From Gammaproteobacteria bacterium (GTDB taxonomy: Bacteria > Pseudomonadota > Gammaproteobacteria > GCA-001735895): 33,056 nucleotides of DNA. Shown one piece after another: positions 27,084-33,056 of this stretch. The stretch covers positions 1-33,056 of the forward strand of contig JASJBV010000026.1 in the NCBI GenBank assembly GCA_030066335.1, read 5' to 3'. The notes beneath the pieces were generated by a model that worked only from the letters and a program-made list of their open reading frames with translations, was not told the origin of the DNA and searched no databases. Position 1 is the stretch's first letter. Each line of letters opens with the position of its first letter. Made by a program: the position numbers and the translations under genes.

Positions 27084-28055
27084 TCAATCAACTGTAATCA
27101 CCACTTTCCCTTTAAAACAGCCCTTTCCAAAATACCAGAATGCCTCAGTAATTTCACTCAATGGGAAACACTTGTCTATAACTGGCTTAACTTTACCAGA
27201 CTCAAACAATTCATTAATAATATTCAGGCCTTTATTTGGTTTGTGAAGTACTAAAGTCAATGTCTTGTTATCTTTCTTTTTAATCAAGGGACCAAGCAAT
27301 GCGAGTTGCAATATTGAAGAGGTTTTACCACCAACGGATGCGTAAATACCGTTTGAACTTAATGCTCGCTTATAAGCAAAAATTGAACGATTTGACCTAA
27401 CATCAAGAATAAAGTCGTAATGCTCACCATTTTTCGTAAAATCGTTTTTCCGATAATCAATAACATGATCTGCACCGAGAAAAGACATTGCCTCTAATTT
27501 CTCCGTGCTGTCCACAGCTGTAATCTTCGCGCCAAATGTTTTTGCTATTTGGATGGCGAACGTTCCCACACCTCCACAACCGCCATTGATTAAAATACTG
27601 CTACCCTGCTTAATCTCATTTTTCATTTGAAATGCTTGTAAGGCAAGAAGTGCTGCCTGGGGTGTGGCTGCTGCCTCTTCAAACGACATTTTAGAGGGCT
27701 TTAGTGATAACCCCGATTCACGGGCACAGACATATTCCGCAAAGCCGCCCCAATTACCCCCACTCAGGTCTCCATATACCTCATCGCCTATATTTAAATT
27801 TCTTACATTTCTACCAACTTTTTCAACACGTCCAGCTATGTCGCAGCCAAGAATATTAGCTTTTTTGGGTCTGAGTAACCCGCTAAACAGACGATATTCA
27901 TACGGTACTCCGGTTAACATGTCCCAATCCCATGAGTTTATGGATGCTGCATGAACCTTTAGCAATACCTCATCATCTTTCGGTGATGGTATCTCTACAT
28001 CAGTTAATGAAAGAACATCAGGAGCCCCATATTTTTTGTATACAGCAGCTTTCAT
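27084..28055 (-). CDS. MDR-family NAD(P)-dependent alcohol dehydrogenase/quinone oxidoreductase
   Basis: MKAAVYKKYGAPDVLSLTDVEIPSPKDDEVLLKVHAASIN...SILINGGCGGVGTFAIQIAKTFGAKITAVDSTEKLE. Confidence 0.95.
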   Translation of the reverse strand: MKAAVYKKYGAPDVLSLTDVEIPSPKDDEVLLKVHAASINSWDWDMLTGVPYEYRLFSGLLRPKKANILGCDIAGRVEKVGRNVRNLNIGDEVYGDLSGGNWGGFAEYVCARESGLSLKPSKMSFEEAAATPQAALLALQAFQMKNEIKQGSSILINGGCGGVGTFAIQIAKTFGAKITAVDSTEKLEAMSFLGADHVIDYRKNDFTKNGEHYDFILDVRSNRSIFAYKRALSSNGIYASVGGKTSSILQLALLGPLIKKKDNKTLTLVLHKPNKGLNIINELFESGKVKPVIDKCFPLSEITEAFWYFGKGCFKGKVVITVD

Positions 28056-28111
28056 GTAGTCACTTGATTGGAATATTGTTGTTACAGCTCAATACATTTT
28101 GCACTCGGAGA

Positions 28112-28158
28112 CCTAATGTTTAAATAAGAAGCCGAGCGACTTAAACCACTTGTTAGGC
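28112..28158 (-). repeat. short degenerate attC-like site of the 28171-28470 cassette
   Basis: CCTAATGTTTAAATAAGAAGCCGAGCGAC...CCACTT-GTTAGGC; shares AAG.AGCCGAGCG with the 29417 attC but lacks its central portion. Confidence 0.55.
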
Positions 28159-28170
28159 AGCGTTCATCGA

Positions 28171-28470
28171 TTACTGGATGAGCCATGATATTAGTTTATA
28201 CTCAGCTGTAACGACAGCTAAACATAACGCTATAAATACCCAACCATGATAACCTGCCCATGATTCTTCTTCTGTCGCTCTGATAGTCTCTGAATGAAAC
28301 AAGTTGTCTAGCGAAAAGAACAAATCTTTAGAGTTTTGAAAGAATGTTTTCGCGATAACAAAATAAACCGGAATATTTAGCAATAACAGAATAATCCATA
28401 AAATTGTATTTTCTGCCAAGAAAGAAGTGGCCACTATCACAATAGTGATGCTCAGCAGAGATCCAATCAT
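28171..28470 (-). CDS. small hypothetical membrane protein
   Basis: Start set at MIGSLLSITIVIV (28470) because the longer ORF to 28506 runs into the attC. Confidence 0.7.
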   Translation of the reverse strand: MIGSLLSITIVIVATSFLAENTILWIILLLLNIPVYFVIAKTFFQNSKDLFFSLDNLFHSETIRATEEESWAGYHGWVFIALCLAVVTAEYKLISWLIQ

Positions 28471-28479
28471 TATCTTCGA

Positions 28480-28559
28480 TGTTAACCTTTGCTCAGAGAG
28501 CCGCATGCAGTTTGCACGGTCCCAGCGACCGTAGGGAGCAACTTGACCTGTTTGCTATG
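28480..28559 (-). repeat. attC-like site of the 28565-28990 cassette
   Basis: TGTTAAC-CTTTGC..GGTCCCAGCGACCGTAGGGAGCAACTTGACCT-GTTTGCT. Confidence 0.6.
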
Positions 28560-28564
28560 CATAT

Positions 28565-28990
28565 TCATGAAGATACTTGTTTAATATCAATGCGCCCATA
28601 GTGCTCTTGCATGCGACGGGACTTAACTAGATAGACTGACATGACAATGTAGTAGAGAACCTCTCTGGCCAAGTCGAAGTACCTACTATCGTTCGTCATG
28701 AAATCAAAGGTTTGTATAAAACACATTGTGGCTAACATAGAAAAGAGAATCATCATCGCAATCGGGGTAAATTTCCATCTAGTAAAGTAACCGACTAAGT
28801 AAACTGTTCCTGATAAAGTAATGATTAACCAATGAAAAAATTGCGTACCGCTTGGAAAACTGGCGTTTTGAAGTGGTATAAAAAGCACGATGTCGAAGAA
28901 ATATTCTAAAAATCCAAGCACTCCCCAACAGAGCATAGTTATCGAGGCCAGCAGGATAAGGTAAGAAAAAAGCATTGACACATGTTTCAT
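28565..28990 (-). CDS. hypothetical polytopic membrane protein
   Basis: 141 aa with 4 hydrophobic segments. Confidence 0.75.
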   Translation of the reverse strand: MKHVSMLFSYLILLASITMLCWGVLGFLEYFFDIVLFIPLQNASFPSGTQFFHWLIITLSGTVYLVGYFTRWKFTPIAMMILFSMLATMCFIQTFDFMTNDSRYFDLAREVLYYIVMSVYLVKSRRMQEHYGRIDIKQVSS

Positions 28991-29024
28991 ACTTGTCTCC
29001 TAATTGTTAACCCGCCTGTAGTTA

Positions 29025-29087
29025 ATATAACGCCTCAGTAACCGGGGCAGCTTTGCTGCGTCCGGTACCGTAGGCGCTTAGTTGATT
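29025..29087 (-). repeat. attC site of the 29094-29411 cassette
   Basis: ATATAAC-GCC...CCGGGGCAGC-TTT-GCTGCGTCCGG...GGCGCTTA-GTTGATT. Confidence 0.8.
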
Positions 29088-29093
29088 GACTTT

Positions 29094-29411
29094 TTAAGGG
29101 CGTTCATCGACTGAATAATTGCTTATGTATTTTTTCACTAGGTCTTCAATAATATTGCCCAAAAATACAAGTAAAGCTAGCATCGGGATTCCAAGTAACA
29201 AATATATACCTGGCCATGCCATACCCCTTAAAATCCATGATCCATCTATCGCCAATAGCAACCCATGCTGCATTACGACAGGAAGCTGTAAAACAATAAA
29301 CTTTCCTTTTGGATCAGATATAAATTGCGCCCAGATTACACAGACAATTATGATAGCTATATAAAGCGCACCTAATATTAAACCTGTTTTACTAAGCTGT
29401 ATGATTTTCAT
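29094..29411 (-). CDS. hypothetical membrane protein
   Basis: 105 aa with TM segments. Confidence 0.7.
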   Translation of the reverse strand: MKIIQLSKTGLILGALYIAIIIVCVIWAQFISDPKGKFIVLQLPVVMQHGLLLAIDGSWILRGMAWPGIYLLLGIPMLALLVFLGNIIEDLVKKYISNYSVDERP

Positions 29412-29416
29412 TATTC

Positions 29417-29494
29417 CCTTAACGTTTAAGGTAAGAGGCCGAGCGGTAGCAGGTCCCAGCGACCGAAGGGAGCGCCATGACCCACTTGTTAGCT
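29417..29494 (-). repeat. attC site of the 29489-29821 cassette
   Basis: CCTTAAC-GTTTAAGGTAAGAGGCCGAGCGGTAGCAGGTCCCAGCGACCGAAGGGAGCGCCATGACCCACTT-GTTAGCT. Confidence 0.85.
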
Positions 29495-29821
29495 GTGAAT
29501 TTGATATCGTGCGCTCCAGTATAACTTAATGAATACTACGAACGAAAAAAATGTAGACAAAGGCAAAAGTACAATGAGAGGTATGAATTGCACTATATTT
29601 GCAAGCATCAACAAGCCGAAAACACAGGCCAACCCCAACAGAAAATAAAACTGATACAATGCAGCCATAAGACCAACTTGAATTATTTTTATAAAATTAA
29701 CTTGATTACCAGCGATGAGAGAATAAGGGTAGAGCAAACCCATTATCCCAACTGCCAGTAAAATTACCGGTAGAAAGGTGAAGGAAGCAAAAGCTATATT
29801 CTTAAACGTGGTTATATCCAT
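29489..29821 (-). CDS. hypothetical membrane protein
   Basis: MDITTFKNIAFASFTFLPVILLAVGIMGLLYPY...; TM-rich; stop TAA inside the attC core. The track's start at 29836 is GTG inside an attC. Confidence 0.7.
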   Translation of the reverse strand: MDITTFKNIAFASFTFLPVILLAVGIMGLLYPYSLIAGNQVNFIKIIQVGLMAALYQFYFLLGLACVFGLLMLANIVQFIPLIVLLPLSTFFSFVVFIKLYWSARYQIHS

Positions 29822-29834
29822 GGCAGGTCTAATC

Positions 29835-29914
29835 ACCCAACGCTTGGCTAAGAGCGCGCAGCATCCTGGAGCGTCCCAGCCACCGCAGAGAGCAACTTGA
29901 CGACCTTGTTAGTA
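29835..29914 (-). repeat. attC site of the 29909-30352 cassette
   Basis: ACCCAAC-GCTTGGCTAAGAGCG..GCGTCCCAGCCACCGCAGAGAGCAACTTGACGACCTT-GTTAGTA. Confidence 0.85.
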
Positions 29915-30352
29915 TGCTTTTGGCACCCTGACCATAAAATAGTGAATTTCATTTTCACCCGTAATTTTAAAACCGTGACGTTTATACAAAGAACCGACCG
30001 GGTTCCACTTTAAGTATTCCAATACTACTTTATGAGAGTTTTTATCACATTCGTTTAGAAATTTGGTAAGGACATTTGTACCAATACCTTTGTTGCGATA
30101 TGCATTTTTGATATAAAACTCTCCAAGCCTCATTGCTTCCTGGTTTTCAGCTATAGACACAGTCCCAATCGGCTCGCCTTCTAATAATATTATGAACCAC
30201 GGCTTTTCTAGCCATCTTTGTTTGTGAAGAGCTAACTGGAAGTCTTCATCCCAGCCCCACTTAGACTTTATATAAGAGCCCATGGCATCTTTCTTAACTT
30301 CAAATGCAAACTCAAAATCACTTTCCGATGCCTTCTTTAGCTCAATGTTCAT
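29909..30352 (-). CDS. GNAT family N-acetyltransferase
   Basis: LGEFYIKNAYRNKGIGTNVLTKFLNECDKN...VGSLYKRHGFKITGENEIHYFM. Confidence 0.94.
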   Translation of the reverse strand: MNIELKKASESDFEFAFEVKKDAMGSYIKSKWGWDEDFQLALHKQRWLEKPWFIILLEGEPIGTVSIAENQEAMRLGEFYIKNAYRNKGIGTNVLTKFLNECDKNSHKVVLEYLKWNPVGSLYKRHGFKITGENEIHYFMVRVPKAY

Positions 30353-30358
30353 ACATCA

Positions 30359-30438
30359 CACTAACGCTTATATAAAGAGCGTGCAGCGATGCAGAGCATC
30401 CCAGTCTAGGTTTCTTCTGCTGGTTGTACTTGTTAAGC
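30359..30438 (-). repeat. attC site of the 30433-30855 cassette
   Basis: CACTAAC-GCTTATATAAAGAGCG...GTACTT-GTTAAGC. Confidence 0.8.
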
Positions 30439-30855
30439 AACATTTGCTTGCATTGAAATGACATGCTCATTTTGACCTGTTTGGGTAAACCCTAAACGTT
30501 GATATAAGTTCCTGGCTGGATTAGAGCTAAAAACTCTTAGTCGTAAATATTTAAAGCCACGCTCTTTAGCTAATGCAAAGGCTAATTTTGTAGCTAATGT
30601 ACCAAGCCCAATATTTTGGGATGCCTTCTCAATTTGTAAATCTCGAATATACAAGGCTTCACTATCACTGGATAAGCGTAAAATTCCAACTTTAATTTGA
30701 TTTGATAATATAACGAAGTTTTCCATTTGCCCCCAGCTGGATTCAAATAAGTCAGTTTGCCATTCGATACCATATTCTTTGTAGTAGCGATCCATATTTT
30801 CACGCACTAATTTTTGAGCGTACTGCTTATCTTCAGTATGGCAAAGCTCGATCAT
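30433..30855 (-). CDS. GNAT family N-acetyltransferase
   Basis: LYIRDLQIEKASQNIGLGTLATKLAFALAKERGFKYLRLRVFSSNPARNLYQRLGFTQTG. Confidence 0.94.
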   Translation of the reverse strand: MIELCHTEDKQYAQKLVRENMDRYYKEYGIEWQTDLFESSWGQMENFVILSNQIKVGILRLSSDSEALYIRDLQIEKASQNIGLGTLATKLAFALAKERGFKYLRLRVFSSNPARNLYQRLGFTQTGQNEHVISMQANVA

Positions 30856-30865
30856 TATTCTGGCT

Positions 30866-30931
30866 GCTTAACGCCTACAACAGAGGAAAATCGACCGCAG
30901 GGAGTGAATCTTGTGGAGCTGATTGTTAAGT
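30866..30931 (-). repeat. attC site of the 30926-31306 cassette
   Basis: GCTTAAC-GCCTACAACAGAGGAAAATCGACCGCAGGGAGTGAATCTTGTGGAGCTGATT-GTTAAGT. Confidence 0.82.
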
Positions 30932-31306
30932 TTCAGATGCATCTTGTGAAATTTTATAAACCCAATGAGCGCCAATTAAAATCGGGAAAAACCATAGTGA
31001 AATTAATATATTGAATATTTGGCTAATGCTAAGTTCACCTGCTAAAAAGAGGTAGACAATACTCAGTACTCCGGCCAAATAGTAATAAATATATCTTTTT
31101 GGCCTTAAATTTACCGCAAACTCAAGATACAAAAACATTCTCCACAATGAATATACGCCAAGGATACCGCCAATATAAGTTGGAATAATCAGTTCGGGTC
31201 GAAGTAATGCTCCAATTGGGAAAAACAAAGTTGAATACAGAATAACGCCTGTAGATGGTAATACCACCACGATGAACTCAATCCAGTGTATAACGCGCTC
31301 GATCAT
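30926..31306 (-). CDS. hypothetical membrane protein
   Basis: 126 aa, TM-rich. Confidence 0.75.
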   Translation of the reverse strand: MIERVIHWIEFIVVVLPSTGVILYSTLFFPIGALLRPELIIPTYIGGILGVYSLWRMFLYLEFAVNLRPKRYIYYYLAGVLSIVYLFLAGELSISQIFNILISLWFFPILIGAHWVYKISQDASET

Positions 31307-31310
31307 TAAA

Positions 31311-31421
31311 ACTTAACGCCCAGCTAAGCCGCCGGAACGGAATTGATTGTTTTGTGCGAGCGTAGCGGAAAAGCACAAAACGAGCGACGCAGTGTAGATC
31401 GGTTTGAGCTGCTTGTTAGCC
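31311..31421 (-). repeat. attC site of the 31416-32009 cassette (long)
   Basis: ACTTAAC-GCCCAGCTAAGCCG...GTTTTGTGC (31349-31357)/GCACAAAAC (31373-31381)...GAGCTGCTT-GTTAGCC. Confidence 0.88.
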
Positions 31422-32009
31422 TTTATTGCCAATTGGACGCTGTCCTTTCTTTAAACGCCAGATGGCTAGATAGACTAAAGAGACTAGTAGTACCAAGAAA
31501 AATAAAGTCGTTAACCCACTTTTAGCTATTGTAAAGCTACTAGCACTTTTCACTAAGTTTTCGGATACATCAGGAAAGGCATATAGCATTGCAACGATAC
31601 TCGCATTTTCAAGGTAATCGAATAATCCGGCAAATACTGGAACAAATGCTAGCAAGTGCACTCTTGAATGCTTTGGAAGCCCCTGCTTTAAAATCCATGT
31701 AATCATCAGAGCATATGAAACACCAAACATTGCCGGATAAACCAAATCAATTGGTATCTGAATAGTTAGGTATGCGTTTCTACCGTCTGGGCCCAGAGAT
31801 TTCAGCAGTTCGATAGCTTCTGCATAACTATACCCAGCTGGAGACATATCAAACAATATTGACTCTGGTGAAAAGCTCAAGACCAAAGGTATGGAATATC
31901 CTAAAATCGTACCATAAACCACGTTGGTCAAGACAAAAAGGATTAGCACCGCTCTGCCACTTGAAGCACTTTGTAAGAAAGATATTGCTCTATTCATTAA
32001 CGCTCTCAA
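31416..32009 (-). CDS. hypothetical membrane protein
   Basis: 197 aa with several TM segments. Confidence 0.78.
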   Translation of the reverse strand: MRALMNRAISFLQSASSGRAVLILFVLTNVVYGTILGYSIPLVLSFSPESILFDMSPAGYSYAEAIELLKSLGPDGRNAYLTIQIPIDLVYPAMFGVSYALMITWILKQGLPKHSRVHLLAFVPVFAGLFDYLENASIVAMLYAFPDVSENLVKSASSFTIAKSGLTTLFFLVLLVSLVYLAIWRLKKGQRPIGNKG

Positions 32010-32032
32010 TGAAAGTTAGTTCGTCGTGTTAT

Positions 32033-32101
32033 GGCTAACGCCGTACTCAGCGGGTAGATCGACCGCAGGGAGATTTGATCCGATGCAGTGCCTTGTTATG
32101 C
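32033..32101 (-). repeat. attC site of the 32047-32604 cassette
   Basis: GGCTAAC-GCCGTACTCAGCGGGTAGATCGACCGCAGGGAGATTTGATCCGATGCAGTGCCTT-GTTATGC. Confidence 0.88.
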
Positions 32102-32604
32102 CTACTTAGTATTTTTAGTACGCGTTTGTTTTTTAACATACTTTTTGTGCCGCTAACACTTAGATATTTTTGTTTTTGCGGATGCTTGTTTAGTTTAAAA
32201 CCCAACTTTTCGTAAAGGCGTATTGCTGCAATGTTGTTCTTTAAAACCTCAGTTACTAACTTATCGAACTCCTCATTTAAAAGAGACTCTCTCGCTGCAT
32301 TTAAAAGTGCTAATAAAACTGGCCCACTACGATATTTTGGCAATATTTGAATAGATGAAATGTATATATCATTTTCATTATCCCAACTTCTGCAATATTG
32401 TAAGTAACCCGCAGTAGCACTATTAACTGATGCAACAAAAATAGTTGGATTACCCTCGAACCCTTTTCTTCTCATTTCTTCAGGAAATGTTACTCCGGCA
32501 TCAGAAAGTATTTGCCCCATTGTCAACTTATCTAGTTCAACTAATTGATCATCGAGTCCATCGACAAAAACCTCTGGCCCTATAAATTTTCTGATCTTGA
32601 CCAC
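32047..32604 (-). CDS. GNAT family N-acetyltransferase with attC-encoded C-terminus
   Basis: IYISSIQILPKYRSGPVLLALLNAARE...NNIAAIRLYEKLGFKLNKHPQ; the frame stays open into the attC, giving HNKALHRIKSPCGRSTR. Confidence 0.85.
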   Translation of the reverse strand: MVKIRKFIGPEVFVDGLDDQLVELDKLTMGQILSDAGVTFPEEMRRKGFEGNPTIFVASVNSATAGYLQYCRSWDNENDIYISSIQILPKYRSGPVLLALLNAARESLLNEEFDKLVTEVLKNNIAAIRLYEKLGFKLNKHPQKQKYLSVSGTKSMLKNKRVLKILSRHNKALHRIKSPCGRSTR

Positions 32605-32621
32605 GTTCTATCTCTATAGGC

Positions 32622-32680
32622 ATAACGTTTAAGCTAAGGGGCGCCGCTTTGCGGCGTCCCGATTGAGCGCCTTGTTAGAA
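32622..32680 (-). repeat. attC site of the 32685-33032 cassette
   Basis: ATAAC-GTTTAAGCTAA-GGGGCGCCGC-TTT-GCGGCGTCCCG-ATTGAGCGCCTT-GTTAGAA. Confidence 0.88.
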
Positions 32681-32684
32681 GGCG

Positions 32685-33032
32685 CTAATTCCAGTTTATT
32701 TTAAAAGCCTTAGTTTTAGATTTAACATCAGGCCAAATTACTAGCTCATTACTGTGAGTATAGTAATACCCAACAGATTGCTCTGGCGATGGGTTTAGCA
32801 CGCCCACACTAGATTGTGATTTAACAAAATGAACAAGTATTTCATCTGGTGGGCCTTTATATTGCCCCATTACCTTTTTTATTAATTTAGTGGCCTGAAC
32901 GTCATTTTTTATTTTTAACTCACTACAGAGAACATACATTACATCTTGTTTTTCGTAACCTGGTACTACACTGTCACATTCAGCATATGCCAGTAAGGGT
33001 GTTAACAAGATGAGTGCGATGCTCTTTTTCAT
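32685..33032 (-). CDS. hypothetical secreted protein
   Basis: 115 aa with signal peptide-like MKKSIALILLTPLLAYAECD. Confidence 0.75.
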   Translation of the reverse strand: MKKSIALILLTPLLAYAECDSVVPGYEKQDVMYVLCSELKIKNDVQATKLIKKVMGQYKGPPDEILVHFVKSQSSVGVLNPSPEQSVGYYYTHSNELVIWPDVKSKTKAFKINWN

Positions 33033-33037
33033 AAGCC

Positions 33038-33056
33038 TTCTAACGCTTTACTGAGG
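33038..33056 (-). repeat. start of a further attC site, truncated by the window edge
   Basis: TTCTAAC-GCTTTACTGAGG has the same R' end layout as the other attC sites, immediately upstream of the 33032 start codon. Confidence 0.65.

Larger units (their letters stand above)
12788..33056 (-). mobile_element. chromosomal-integron-like gene-cassette array (partial; integrase not in window)
   Basis: Run of mostly single-ORF units in one orientation, separated by attC-like sites with TAACG...CTTGTTA ends (+ strand) and internal imperfect inverted repeats. Confidence 0.85.

Noticed and set aside
12788-33056. CRISPR array as an explanation for the dispersed repeats
   Set aside because: The repeats are spaced by whole genes, vary in length and sequence, and lack a constant repeat/spacer unit.
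1-33056. tRNA/rRNA genes, insertion sequences or prophage genes
   Set aside because: No tRNA-like or rRNA sequence, transposase, integrase or phage structural protein was recognised in any listed translation.

Overview
All but one of the supported genes in this window lie on the minus strand. Most are short, stand-alone accessory genes: GNAT, VOC, cupin, ABM/Dabb, SDR/NmrA, MDR, small membrane proteins and many hypotheticals. From about 12.8 kb to the right edge, the gaps between ORFs repeatedly carry attC-like recombination sites. On the + strand these read RYYYAAC(G)...imperfect inverted repeat...(CTT)GTTRRRY, and on the gene-sense strand they begin YAACAAG and end CGTTA. I read this as a stretch of a large sedentary/chromosomal integron gene-cassette array. 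No integrase is in the window. The cassette orientation predicts that attI/intI lies beyond the right edge, and a truncated attC start at 33041-33056 shows the array continues that way. attC sites are clearest on the right (28.5-33 kb), increasingly eroded at 13-28 kb, and not convincingly recognisable at 1-12.7 kb, although gene style and orientation stay the same there. Notable details are: eight ORFs whose TAA stop is part of the attC core; two ORFs whose ATG is embedded in the preceding attC; one GNAT ORF that translates through its attC; a divergent MarR unit with an 18-bp inverted-repeat operator; and a frameshifted MDR dehydrogenase. All product calls are by eye from the translations. 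No database search was run.
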